Assembly (NCBI GenBank): GCA_030762935.1
Contig: CM060884.1
Coordinates: forward strand, 75,280,696-75,344,695
Length of the DNA stretch: 64,000 nucleotides
Direction of reading: 5' to 3'
Source: Hymenopus coronatus
Lineage: Eukaryota; Arthropoda; Insecta; Mantodea; Hymenopodidae
Below, piece by piece: positions 33,866 through 45,099 of the stretch; positions within the stretch are counted from its first letter, which is position 1; every line of letters begins with the position of its first letter. A model generated the notes under the pieces. The model saw only the letters and a program-made list of their open reading frames with translations, had not been told where the DNA came from and did not search any database. Made by a program: the position numbers and the translations under genes.

Positions 33866-34668
33866 AGTTTTCACTGCTGATCTGGCTTTAAATATAATTG
33901 ATGATAACACAAATATAATAAACTCTAAACTCAGTTAACTAAACTAGCTTATCTGTGATGCAATGTCAACAATTTAAATATTAACAGTACAAAAACTGAA
34001 AAATTGGATTTTAGTTTAAGGAGAGTTAATATTGACGAGAAAAAATCAGTTAAATGTCTTGGCCTGCACCTTGAATCAAATTTGTTGGCTAACTCATACT
34101 GAATATGTTGCCAAGAAAGTAAGCAAGGGCTTATTCATGTTAATGTCACCAATGAATCTACTGCTTTTATGGTATCATTCATAGTCATCTTAACCATGGT
34201 ATTTTACTTTGGGCTTTATATTGCAAAAGAAAGCCTTGAGATTAATTTATGGAGTTTCATTGTAAACCACTTTTTATTAAATCTGGTATGCTTACTCTGC
34301 CCTTCCAGCACCCTCTGGTCTGTCCTTTATATGTAAAGAAACATATTACTGAATTTACAACTCGCACTTCTGCACATAGTCATGATTCTCGAAGTAATTA
34401 TACATACATAAGAGTAAACACAGTATAAGTACAAGTAGTTTCCATTATATATCTGTTAAGCTTTACAGTAGTTTACCTTTGCACATACGACAGTTTACAT
34501 TTCAGGTTTTTAAGAGCAGGGTCAGTACCGCATTGAGGGCAAATCCTCTATAGTTTAAATGTATTTTATAGTGTAAATGTTACTTCATTTATTGCTATAA
34601 TTATTGTACAGTTTATGACGATGTCATGAGTAGTTGTATTCCTATGGCAAATAAATTACCTGCCCGCC
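33866..34668 (+). pseudogene. Decayed 3' end of a CR1/Jockey-like LINE
   Basis: Pieces in shifting frames read FTADLALNIIDD, TEKLDFSLRRVNID, KSVKCLGLHLESNL, YVAKKVSKGLFML, ALPAPSGLSFICKE, YSSLPLHIRQFTFQVFKSR and TALRANPLYSL. These match the order of the region after the catalytic YADD of non-LTR reverse transcriptases (fLGxxLD, thumb, xLPxxIR, FKxxLK). The end has GACGATGTCATGAGTAG and CTATGGCAAATAAA, typical of LINE 3' UTRs. Many stops make it dead. Its tail leads without a break into the CTGT minisatellite. Confidence 0.65.
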
Positions 34669-37488
34669 CGCCTGCCTACCTATCTGTCTATCTATCTTTC
34701 TGTGTGTGTGTCCGTCTGTCTGCCTGTCTGCAGTCTGTCTGTCTACCTGTCTACCTGTTTGCCTGTCTGTCTGTCTGTCTACCTGTCGGTCTGTCTGTCT
34801 GCCTGTCTGTCAGCATGTTTGCCTATTTGCCTGTTTGCCTGTCTGCCTGTCTGTCAGCATGTTTGCCTGTCTGCCTGTCTGTCAGCATGTTTGCCTGTCT
34901 GCCTGTCTGTCAGCATGTTTGCCTGTCTACCTGTCTGCCTGTCTACCTGTCTGCCTATTTGCCTGTTTGCCTGTCTGCCTATCTGTCAGCATGTTTGCCT
35001 GTCTACCTGTCTGTCAGCATGTTTGCCTGTCTACCTGTCTGTCAGCATGTTTGCCTGTCTACCTGTCTGTCAGCATGTTTGCCTGTTTACTTGTCTGTCT
35101 GTCTGCCTGTTTGCCTGTCTGTCTGTCTGCCTGTTTGCCTGTCTGCCTATCTGTCAGCATGTTTGCCTGTCTACCTGTCTGTCAGCATGTTTGCCTGTCT
35201 ACCTGTCTGTCAGCATGTTTGCCTGTCTGCCTGTCTGTCAGCATGTTTGCCTGTCTACCTGTCTGTCAGCATGTTTGCCTGTCTACCTGTCTGTCAGCAT
35301 GTTTGCCTGTCTGTCAGCATGTTTGCCTGTCTACCTCTCTACCTGTCTGTCAGCATGTCTACCTGTCTACCTGTCTGTCAGCATGTTTGCCTGTCTACCT
35401 GTCTGTCAGCATGTTTGCCTGTCTACCTGTCTGTCAGCATGTCTACCTCTCTACCTGTCTGTCAGCATGTTTGCCTGTCTACCTGTCTGTCAGCATGTTT
35501 GCCTGTCTACCTGTCTACCTGTCTGTCAGCATGTTTGCCTGTCTACCTGTCTGTCTGTCTGTCAGCATGTTTGCCTGTCTACTTGTCTGCCTGTCTGTCA
35601 GCATGTTTGCCTGTCTACCTGTCTACCTGTCTGTCAGCATGTTTGCCTGTCTACCTGTCTGTCTGTCTGTCAGCATGTTTGCCTGTCTACTTGTCTGCCT
35701 GTCTGTCTGCATGTTTGCCTGTCTACCTGTCTACCTGTCTGTCAGCATGTTTGCCTGTCTACCTGTCTGTCAGCATGTTTGCCTGTCTACCTGTCTACCT
35801 GTCTGTCAGCATGTTTGCCTGTCTACCTGTCTGTCTGCATGTTTGCCTGTCTACTTGTCTGCCTGTCTGTCTGCATGTTTGCCTGTCTACCTGTCTACCT
35901 GTCTGTCAGCATGTTTGCCTGTCTACCTGTCTACCTGTCTGTCAGCATGTTTGCCTGTCTACCTGTCTACCTGTCTGTCAGCATGTTTGCCTGTCTACCT
36001 GTCTACCTGTCTGTCAGCATGTTTGCCTGTCTACCTGTCTACCTGTCTGTCAGCATGTTTGCCTGTCTACCTGTCTACCTGTCTGTCAGCATGTTTGCCT
36101 GTCTACCTGTCTACCTGTCTGTCAGCATGTTTGCCTGTCTACCTGTCTGCCTGTCTGTCAGCATGTTTGCCTGTCTACCTGTCTACCTGTCTGTCAGCAT
36201 GTTTGCCTGTCTACCTGTCTACCTGTCTGTCAGCATGTTTGCCTGTCTACCTGTCTGCCTGTCTGTCTGCATGTTTGCCTGTCTACTTGTCTGCCTGTCT
36301 GTCTGCATGTTTGCCTGTCTACTTGTCTGCCTGTCTGTCTGCATGTTTGCCTGTCTACTTGTCTGCCTGTCTGTCTGCATGTTTGCCTGTCTACTTGTCT
36401 GCCTGTCTGTCAGCATGTTTGCCTGTCTACTTGTCTGTCTGTCTGTCAGCATGTTTGCCTGTCTACTTGTCTGCCTGTCTGTCTGCATGTTTGCCTGTCT
36501 ACCTGTCTACCTGTCTGTCAGCATGTTTGCCTGTCTACCTGTCTACCTGTCTGTCAGCATGTTTGCCTGTCTACCTGTCTACCTGTCTGTCAGCATGTTT
36601 GCCTGTCTACCTGTCTACCTGTCTGTCAGCATGTTTGCCTGTCTACCTGTCTGCCTGTCTGTCAGCATGTTTGCCTGTCTACCTGTCTACCTGTCTGTCA
36701 GCATGTTTGCCTGTCTACTTGTCTACCTGTCTGTCAGCATGTTTGCCTGTCTACCTGTCTACCTGTCTGTCAGCATGTTTGCCTGTCTACTTGTCTGCCT
36801 GTCTGTCTGCATGTTTGCCTGTCTACCTGTCTGCCTGTCTGTCTGCATGTTTGCCTGTCTACCTGTCTACCTGTCTGTCTGCATGTTTGCCTGTCTACCT
36901 GTCTGCCTGTCTGTCTGCATGTTTGCCTGTCTACCTGTCTACCTGTCTGTCAGCATGTTTGCCTGTCTACCTGTCTACCTGTCTGTCAGCATGTTTGCCT
37001 GTCTACCTGTCTGCCTGTCTGTCTGCATGTTTGCCTGTCTACTTGTCTGCCTGTCTGTCAGCATGTTTGCCTGTCTACCTGTCTGCCTGTCTGTCTGCAT
37101 GTTTGTCTGTCTACCTGTCTACCTGTCTGTCAGCATGTTTGCCTGTCTACCTGTCTGCCTGTCTGTCAGCATGTTTGCCTGTCTACCTGTCTACCTGTCT
37201 GTCAGCATGTTTGCCTGTCTACCTGTCTACCTGTCTGTCAGCATGTTTGCCTGTCTACCTGTCTGCCTGTCTGTCTGCATGTTTGCCTGTCTACTTGTCT
37301 GCCTGTCTGTCTGCATGTTTGCCTGTCTACCTGTCTACCTGTCTGTCAGCATGTTTGCCTGTCTACTTGTCTGCCTGTCTGTCTGCATGTTTGCCTGTCT
37401 ACCTGTCTACCTGTCTGTCAGCATGTTTGCCTGTCTACCTGTCTACCTGTCTGTCAGCATGTTTGCCTGTCCACCTGTCTGTCTATGG
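34669..37488 (+). repeat. 2.8-kb CTGT-register minisatellite (28- and 36-bp units)
   Basis: Everything keeps a 4-bp register: the basic 28-bp unit is CTGT CTGT CAGC ATGT TTGC CTGT CTAC. A frequent 36-bp version has one extra CTGT CTAC or CTGT CTGC. AGC/TGC and CTAC/CTTG variants are distributed in blocks. All three forward frames are open for more than 900 codons, because the units contain no stop trinucleotide in any forward frame. The predicted peptides (LSVSMFACLPVY-type) are low complexity and of identical kind in every frame, so I treat them as artefacts. Confidence 0.95.
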
Positions 37489-37559
37489 GAGACGCGATGA
37501 GATAAGACGTGCTATTTGATTGCTATGTATAGACACAGTGCTAATTAATCCACCACAAA

Positions 37560-37711
37560 AAATGGTACAAATAACAAGCGTAAACCAATAACAAGGAAAA
37601 GCTAGGAAACGATAATTCTAAAAAAAAAAAAATGGTATATGATAGAAATTGTGTGTTTTAATAAGCTCTACATTTTCTGTGCCATATATTACAGTTTATC
37701 AGTTATACAAA
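37560..37711 (+). mobile_element. TH internal fragment
   Basis: It spans from AACCAATAACAAGG to CAGTTATACAAAAA and is cut at an A run where the next TH copy starts. Confidence 0.6.
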
Positions 37712-38568
37712 AATCCGATGTGTTCCATTCACATCAGTTTCTCTACATCGCTGCAACAAATTACTGTTAAAAACCATATTTTTCTATCCACTTTCTTATA
37801 ATCGAGATAAACATTGTCTTACTAACTTGCTTCCTTGTAAGTAGAAAAAATAATGAAATACACTAGGCTAAAACGATAATCATATACTGTAAAAGCTGGT
37901 TGCCATGTGTTTGAAATCCGTTTCAATGAAGGGCTAGGAGTTTACAACTTTCCGTGTGAGAAAAGTGTAAGTATTTTGAATCCGAATCAAATAATGAATA
38001 TCTCAGAAATGGTCAATGCCACGAAAAAAAGCTTCTATGGCATATATTCTGTGCTTTTACGTGATCTTCATTTTTGTATAATAAGTTTTTGCCTATACCT
38101 CACGGTTTACCAGTTACGCCAAATTCAGCAAAAGTTATTCAGAATAAAGAGGTCATTAGAGGCTATTCCCAGAAAATTCAAGATATACATTTTATTTGCC
38201 ATTATAAATAACTATAATAAAAATTTTAATATATAATTTTTGAGTATTCAGTATTTTTTTTCATATAAAGGGTAGTTTGGGCTGAGGGGATTTTTCTCAA
38301 TATCTTCGTGTTATATCCCTGGAAGATACTAAACTGAAATACCAAGTTTGGTATTTTGACATCTTTTCATTTTTGAGTTATTCTGTTCATAGACTCACGG
38401 ACACAGACACATACACACATGGACCTTTTTCATCAAAAGCTAATTTTTGGATACAGGGGACTTTAAAACATATATTTCCGGTGAAATCTCGGTATAGAAT
38501 TTTTGGGTGGAGTGCAATACCTTCTCTATACACTGTGTACATAGTACGTTTAGAGAAAGTAAAAATGC
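37712..38568 (+). mobile_element. TH element, subfamily B, full length (about 857 bp)
   Basis: TCCGATGTGTTCCATTCAC start, B-type GAAATCCGTTTC at 37913, GACACAGACACATACACACA at 38400, palindrome with one change (CACTGTGTACATAGTACG), end TTTAGAGAAAGTAAAAAT. Confidence 0.9.
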
Positions 38569-38660
38569 AAAAAAGAACAGTGAATTATCTCATACAGTTT
38601 ATTAGTTACCATTTTGAAAAACACCAAGTTCTGAGGGTAGAACAGTCAGTCAAAAAAAGG

Positions 38661-38985
38661 TCCAGACCAAAATGTGTTAACCGCAACTTCAATATGACTT
38701 ACTCCTACACAAAGAATACTTTTATGAACCTTAATGAAAATTCTTATTATTAAATCTAATTTTATTAATGTAAACAAAACAATAATTTTCTTCAAACCAT
38801 ATTCGGAATACAAAACCTTCTCGGCCAGACAAACATGTGTTAATTGCAATATCAATATGAGTTATTACTTCACAAAGAACACTTTTATGAACTTTAATCA
38901 AAATTCTTATTATTAAACCTAATTTTCTTAATGTAGATAAAACTATAGGTTTCTTCAAATCATATTGGGATTACAATACCTTCTC
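38661..38985 (+). repeat. Two tandem copies of a 163-bp unit
   Basis: GTGTTAACCGCAACTTCAAT at 38674 recurs as GTGTTAATTGCAATATCAAT at 38837, with CACAAAGAATAC/CACAAAGAACAC, TTCTTATTATTAAA and TTTCTTCAAA in the same order. The second unit runs into a TH 3' end remnant (GATTACAATACCTTCTCTG, to 39027). Confidence 0.8.
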
Positions 38986-39427
38986 TGATTTCTATGTATG
39001 CAGGAGAGAATAGCGAGTAGAGAAAATGAGGCGAACATAAAAGACAGCAAATGTTTGTAGAATCGTCTGGGGAGAAATGGAAGTTTACTGAAAGGTTTCG
39101 TCAGTTCCTGCCTAAATGTGGTGAAACGGAACGCAAGAGTTCTTGGTTGTGATTAAGTTTTTCTTGGGAAAGGTGGAGCGCTTTGATGTGCCGGGGCTGA
39201 TTTTGTGAGTCACACAGCGAGCTTTGGCGCAGCAAATTGAATATGCGAACACTGATAAGCCCTGACAAGCAACACACACGTTTCACTGCAACTAATGAAA
39301 GGAACAAACTTACGCTCAACAGATCTAGATAAACCTCTCTTGCAAATTCCCTCAGGACGCGCTTGCGGGAATTCATAAACTGATGATAGCAATCATCCGA
39401 TTCCAACCTGATGAGCAAAGCAAGGAA
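38986..39427. other. TH remnant and unassigned sequence
   Basis: Apart from the TH 3' remnant to 39027 the stretch is single copy. A 125-codon open frame on the minus strand (39101-39478) has no recognised motif and its start lies inside repeat R1. Confidence 0.3.
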
Positions 39428-40636
39428 GTTCCGTATATAGTTTGCGACCGACCATCTCGCCGCACCAAAACAAGTCACTGATAAGAACGCAAGGTAGAAA
39501 GGTAAACAGACATGTTGTCAAGTAAACAGTACTGTTTCCTGAGAACAAAAATCTCATGTGTTCCATTCACATGATTTTCTCTACATCTCTGAAACAAATT
39601 AATGTTAAAACGCTTATGCTTCTATTTACTTCATACTAATCGAGAAAAAATTAGCAGAAATGCTCTTATTATTTGCTTTCTTGTAAGTAGAAGCGAAATA
39701 AGGGAGTACTATAGGTTAGGGGATAGTCAAAAGTTGGTTGCTATGGGACTGAAGTTCCTTTGTTTGTATGGACACGAGTTGACAAATTCCTGTATGAGAA
39801 AGGTCTATAAGTTCTTCAAAGCTGAAACCAAAACAAGGAACATCTCAAAAATGACCAACTCCATGAACAAAATGTATATAACGTAAAATATGTGTTTTAA
39901 TGTGCTCTAAATTTTTTGTGCAGTAACTTCTTGTCCATCTCTTACGGTTTAGCAGTTATGCAAAATTTCGTAAAATTCATCCAGAATAAAATAGTCTTTA
40001 GAGGCCATTCCCACACACTTGTGTATAAACGTGTTATTTGTCAGGTAAATATCTTTAATATACGATATTTTAATCAAAATCTTTAGAGCCATTTTTGAGA
40101 AAATCAATACTTTCAAAAAAATTACCATGTAAAAGGTAGTTGTGGGTGGGAGATTTTCTTGAAAATCTTCGTGTCAAATCTTTGGAAGATACCAAGCTTA
40201 AATACCAAGTTTGGTATTTAACGATCTTTTCGGTTTTGAGCTATGCTGTCCATTGGCACACACACAGACACACTCACACACACACAATATGCTCTATTTT
40301 GGTTTCAGGGGGGTCTAAAGGATATATTTCCGGTGACATCTCGGTATCGAATATTTGGGAGAATACCATACCTTCTCTATACACTATGTACATAGTACGT
40401 GTAGAGAAAGTAAAAATTACACATAAGCACACCTATTTAAATAATTGTGTACAAGATAGAAATTGTGACTTGTATATATGCACATTATGAAAACAGTCAA
40501 GTAATTATAAAACGGATTAAAATACTACTGATAGAATGTTAAATAATAATTAAGTTATTTCTTAAATATCTTCAGATTCTTACTAGGTATAAATGAAAGC
40601 AGGAATTAAACTATATATCTACTCATCTGAGAAGAT
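39428..40636. repeat. Repeat R1, copy B (filled site)
   Basis: Homologous to 12903-13290: GTTTGCGACCGACCATCTC, AAGTAAACAGTACTGTTTCC and, after the TH insertion, TAAGCACACCTATTT and TATATCTACTCATCTGAG. The two flanks are contiguous in copy A. Confidence 0.75.
39552..40417 (+). mobile_element. TH element, subfamily A, with both ends defined by an empty site
   Basis: The flanks GAGAACAAAAA on the left and TTACACATAAGCACACC on the right correspond to GAGAACAAAAATTGAG...AAGCACACC in copy A of R1. The inserted DNA is TCTCATGTGTTCC to GTAGAGAAAGTAAAAA, about 866 bp. This fixes the family's length and shows insertion at an A run followed by T. The microsatellite is CACACACAGACACACTCAC at 40260. Confidence 0.9.
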
Positions 40637-41463
40637 ATTGCATTCCTCTCAAAATTTTGATACCGATATTTTAATGGTTTACTGAATCAAAAACCATTTT
40701 TAGAAAAAGGTCCGTGTGCCTGTCAACAGACAAATCAAAAACAAAAATTCGGTAAAATACCAAACTTGGTGTTTAAGTTTTTTATCTTCCAGGGATACGA
40801 CACGAAAATTTTGAGAAAAATCCCTCCAATCCAAAATACCCTTTACATGGAACTTTTTTCGAAAATTTCGATTTTCTCAAAAATGGCTCTAACGATTTTG
40901 ATTAAAATGTCGTATATTAAAGACATTTACCAGACAAAATGCATATCTTGAATTTTCTGGGAATAGCCCCTGAACACAACTTTATTTTGGATGAATTTTA
41001 CGAAATTTTGAATAACTGCTAAACCGTAAGAGATGGAGAAAAACTTACGACACAAAAAATGTAGAGCACGTTAAAACACACGATTTATGTTATATACATA
41101 ACATAAATCGTGTGTTTTAACGTCCTCTACATATTATGTTATAACATGGAGTTCATCGTTTTTTAAACATTCCTTGTTTTTGGTTTTTGCTATGAAAAAC
41201 TTATACTTTTCTCATACAGGAATTTGTCAACTGCAGTCCATACAAACAAAGGAACTTCAGTGGCATAGCAACCATTTTTTGACTATCACTTTAGGCTATG
41301 GTACTCCTATATTTTGCTGCTACTTACAAGGAAGCAAGTAATAAGACTATTTCTGCTATTTTTTCTGATTAGTATATGAAGTATATAGAAGTATAAGCTT
41401 TTTGAAATAATTTGTTTCAGAGATGTAGAGAAAGTCATGTGAATGGTACACATCAGATCTTTA
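40637..41463 (-). mobile_element. TH element lacking the hairpin, with an internal inverted duplication
   Basis: It starts inside the hairpin-end region at GAGAAGATATTGCATTCC. The remainder is well preserved to the 5' end AGTCATGTGAATGGTACAC. A 34-bp segment near 41061 is duplicated in inverted orientation (see the separate entry). Confidence 0.8.
41061..41132. repeat. 34-bp-arm hairpin inside a TH copy
   Basis: 41061-41094 (TGTAGAGCAC then GTTAAAACACACG...) is followed after ATAC by its reverse complement at 41099-41132. 33 of 34 positions pair. Other TH copies have only the first arm here, so the second arm arose by a local templated inversion in this copy. Confidence 0.95.
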
Positions 41464-41968
41464 AATTTTCTTGAATGGAAATTTGCAAACTCCTGTCTAT
41501 GCTTAGATACGGATTTCAACCTCATGGTAACCAGCTTTTAAATATTTGACTATCGCTTTAGCCAAGTGTATTCGCTTATTTCTCTTCTTTTTGGAAGGAA
41601 TGAAGTAATAAAAACAAATTCTGATAATGCTTATCTTTATTACTATTCAGGAGATATAAGAATAAACTTTTAAACATATAATTTGTTACAGAGTTGTACA
41701 GAATGTCATGTGAATCGAAGACATCATATTTTTTCCTGGAAATGAGCTCTTCCAAGATATTCCTTGTTTTTGGTTTCAGTTTTCAAATATTTAAGTTATT
41801 CTCATATGGGAACTAGTGAACAGCTGGCCTTGCAAAAAAAATTTAATCTCATATTATCGCATTCCCTTGTTTTCCTTCTACTTCTAAGAAAGCAAATAAT
41901 AAGACCATTTATTAATGTTTATCTCGATAGCATGAAGTAAGGGCCACAAAGAAAGCCATGTGAAATTA
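41464..41968 (-). mobile_element. Two TH 5' parts in tandem (subfamily B)
   Basis: 41464-41735 and 41736-41968 each hold only the 5' 230-270 bp of an element, each ending in a CATGTGAA motif (AATGTCATGTGAATCG; AGCCATGTGAAATTAAC). Together with the copy before them they form a head-to-tail run of one long and two short members. Confidence 0.7.
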
Positions 41969-42354
41969 ACACATCAAATTTTTATTTACAGGAATTCAGG
42001 ATTTCTTATAGTTACTATACATAGTAAGAAAAGTGGAAATATACACATGGTCTCCCATATTAAAATGCTTGGAAAGGTCCCGCTTCTGCCAGAGAGCTGC
42101 TCTGCGCTATGCGGAGGAATGCCGTTTACATATTTGACATACAGTACCGATCTTCAAAAGACTAACAAGGAAGTAAATGACATTTTCAAGACCAATACTT
42201 CACAAAGTACAGTAAAAATTCCAACGATCTCCAGATAACTACGTCTTAAATTCCCTTGCTTAAATATTATCAAAGTATACCCTTATTAGATCCGTCCAAG
42301 TACAAGTATGTAATATGATGTATTCTACCATGTTGCACCTAAAATAAAAATAAA
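41969..42354. other. Unassigned stretch
   Basis: A 92-codon open frame on the + strand (41960-42238) starts inside the TH end. It has no recognisable motif and I do not call it a gene. No repeat is recognised. Confidence 0.3.
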
Positions 42355-43130
42355 TCTGATGGGTTCCATTCACATGACTTTCTCTACATCTCTATAACAA
42401 ATTATTGTTAAAAATCTCATAATTCTATTTACTTGATGCTATTCGAGAAAAAAATAGCAGAAATAATCTTATTACTTGTTTCCTTGTGATAGAAGCGAAA
42501 TGAGGGAGTGCCATAGGTTAAAGTGATAGTCAAAATCTGGTTGCTATGTGACTGAAGTTCATTGGTGTGTATGGACAGGAGTTGACAAATTCATGTATGA
42601 GAAAAGTATAAGTTTTTCATTGCTGAAATCGCAAAAAAGGAATATCTAGAAAACGATCAACTTAACGAAAAAAAATGTATTTAACATAAATTGTTTGTTT
42701 AAACATGCTATTTCCAGAAAATTCAAGATATACATTTTATTTTTCAGGTAAATTACTTTAATATATGATACTATAATTAAAATCAATATAGCCATTTTTT
42801 AGAAAATCAAAGTTTTCAAAAAACTTCCATGTAAATAGTAGTTGGAGATGGGAGATTTTTTCTTAAAATCTTCGTGTCGCATCCCTGGAAGATGCTAAAC
42901 TTAAATACCAAGTTTGATATTTTACCGACTTTTCGTTTTTGAGTTATTGTGTTCACGGACACACACGGACACACACAAACACACACGGACCTTTTTGTGA
43001 AAATACTTTTTTTAGATACAGGAGACATTAAAACATATATTTCCCGTGAAATCTCGGTATCTAATTTTTGGGTGGAGTGTAATACCTTCTCTGTATACTA
43101 TGTAAATAGTACGTGTAGAGAAAGTAAAAA
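42355..43130 (+). mobile_element. TH element, subfamily A, with a central deletion
   Basis: TCTGATGGGTTCC start and GTAGAGAAAGTAAAAA end. About 90 bp are missing near 42707, where TTAAACATGCTA joins TTTCCAGAAAATTC. The microsatellite is ACACACGGACACACAC. Confidence 0.85.
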
Positions 43131-43131
43131 C

Positions 43132-44238
43132 CTCTGATGTGTTCCATTCACATGACTTTCTCTACATCTCTGTAACAAGTTAATGTTAAAAAGCATATTG
43201 ATCTATCCAATTTATAGACAAAAACTAGCAGAAATTGTCTTAATTACTTGCTTCCTTGTAAGTAGAAGTAAATACACTAGGCTAAAACGGTACTCAATCT
43301 TTTAAAAGCTGGTGGTCATGTGGTTGAAATCCGTTTCTATACTGGACCTTGTGAGAGCGGTGTAATGGTTACCATGCTAACTTCACATACCCAAGGTCGC
43401 GGGTGTCAAACCCTGCTGAGAACGATGGATTTTTTCGGGTGTAAAAATCCTTAGCTATGCTTCCTTCGGAAGGGAAGTAAATCCGTTGGTCCCGTGTCGT
43501 AGAGTTACCGCACGTAAAAGAACCTCAACCTGATAGGCCTCTGAGCAAAAGTAATCGATCTTTCACGCGCAATATAGAATGGGACACTGAGAAACACAGC
43601 AGTTAAGAGCGTCCGTAAATATAACTTCATTTCTATTTCCGTGTGAGACAAATTTAAATATTTTGAACGGAAACAAACAGCTAGGAATATTTAAAAATGG
43701 CGAATTCCATTAAAAAAACCATATAACATAAATTGTGCGTAACAATGACATATTTATTTTTGTGTAGTAAGTTTTTATCCATCTCCTACGGTTTACCAGT
43801 TATTCAGCAAAATTCATCCAGAATAGCGAGGTCTTTACAGACTATTTCCTGAAAACTTAAGTTATATATTTTATTTTTATATAAATATTTATAATACACG
43901 GTATTTTATCAAAATCATTATAATTATTTTTGAAAAAATCAAAATTTTAAAAAATTTGTCAATGTAAAGCATAGTATGGGGTGGGGGATCTTTCTCAAAA
44001 TCTTCGGTCGTATCCCTGAAGGATACTAAACTTAATACCAAATTTGGTATTTTATCGACTTATCGTTTTTGAGTTATCATATTCACAGACACACGGCCTT
44101 TATCCAAAAATACCTTTTTGGTACATAGGATCCTAAAACATGTATTTCCGGTGAAACCACGGTATCGAATTTATGGGTGCAATACAATACCTTCTCTATA
44201 TAGGTACACTATGTACACAGAACATGTAGAGAAGAAAT
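43132..44238 (+). mobile_element. TH element, subfamily B, interrupted by SINE-1
   Basis: It begins CTCTGATGTG directly after the previous copy (head to tail). SINE-1 (43345-43628) splits the B-type segment after AAATCCGTTTCTAT. The element resumes TTTCCGTGTGAGAC. The microsatellite is reduced to CAGACACACGG and the end is ATGTAGAGAAGAAAT. Confidence 0.85.
43345..43628 (+). mobile_element. SINE-1 family, complete but diverged copy
   Basis: Head GAGCGGTGTAATGGTTACC (box A region) and AAGGTCGCGGGTGTCAAACC (box B with an inserted base), body TTCCTTCGGAAGGGAAG, 3' end GAGCGTCCGTAAATATAAC. TTTCTAT occurs at both sides as a probable short target duplication. Confidence 0.85.
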
Positions 44239-44239
44239 A

Positions 44240-44770
44240 TTTTATGTGTTTCATTCATATGCTCTCTATTACTCTACAAAATATTCTCATAAAGGTTTAT
44301 TTTACCTATACCAAGCTAATCAAAATAAATATTTTCATAAATAATATCGTTTCTTAGTTCCTTTTAAACAGAAGGGAAGTGAGGGAATAAACTAGACTAA
44401 TGTAAGTCAAATCATTTAAAAATCAAGCAAATCCCTCAACTACCTTTTACATGGAAAAAGTTTAAGGTTTAGGGTTCTTCAAAAATTGTTCTAACGATTT
44501 TGTCTGATATCTCTTATATTTAAGATATTTACATGACAAATAAATGTATATCTAGGATTTTTTTGGAATAGTCCATGAAGACCTCTTCATTCTGGATGAC
44601 CTTTTTATAACTGGTAAACCGTAAATTATATACAAAAACTTACTACACCAAAAATGCAAATCTCATTAAAACACACAATTTATGTTACATACTTTTGTTG
44701 CTTGTAGAGCTAACCGTTACCAAGATATACCAGATTATTACTTTCAATTTTAGCAATTTAAACATTTCTC
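44240..44770. mobile_element. Two TH fragments in opposite orientation
   Basis: 44240-44430 is a + strand 5' part (ATGTGTTTCATTCATATGC start). From about 44431 the sequence is a minus-strand middle and 5' part (CCCTCAACTACCTTTTACATG to TTTAGCAATTTAAAC). Confidence 0.65.
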
Positions 44771-45099
44771 AAACAAAATACATTTTTCTTTTTGTTTATT
44801 CCTGGAAAGCAAAGAGATTGGAATTTCAATTTTTGTTTTATTATTCCATTTATATAGCTCCCTTTAATATGTAGGGTCATATCGGGGGCTTTGCATTTGA
44901 AACAACTCGTTGCTGTCAGTTCTTTACGTTGGGTTTGAATGGTTTTATTTTCCTCAAACATTCATACTTCCAGACTCTGTGGTGGATACGGAATAATTCT
45001 GGTTAAAGAAAAATTTCCCGCTCCAGCCGGGAATCGAACCCACTCGACCACATAGTGACCAAATTTTAAAGGACTGTCTGTTGTTTAGTCTATGTATTT
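44771..45099. other. Mostly unassigned, with a tRNA-derived head on the minus strand at 45005-45075
   Basis: On the minus strand GTGGTCGAGTGGGTTCGATT carries box B, followed by CCCGGCTGGAGCGGG. This resembles the head at 2121-2192. No SINE body or tail is visible. The rest (44771-45004) is single copy. Confidence 0.4.

Noticed and set aside
34669..37488. CRISPR-like array of regularly spaced repeats
   Set aside because: The spacers are themselves repeat words in a 4-bp register, there are no unique spacers and no cas genes, and the DNA is eukaryotic.
34626..37519. Three overlapping 930-960-codon open frames that look like a large Cys/Val/Ser-rich protein
   Set aside because: All frames arise from the same stop-free CTGT-register repeat, give nearly the same peptide in each frame, and have no unique N- or C-terminal domain.
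39101..39478. 125-codon open frame on the minus strand
   Set aside because: Its start lies inside repeat R1 and no domain or splice context supports it.
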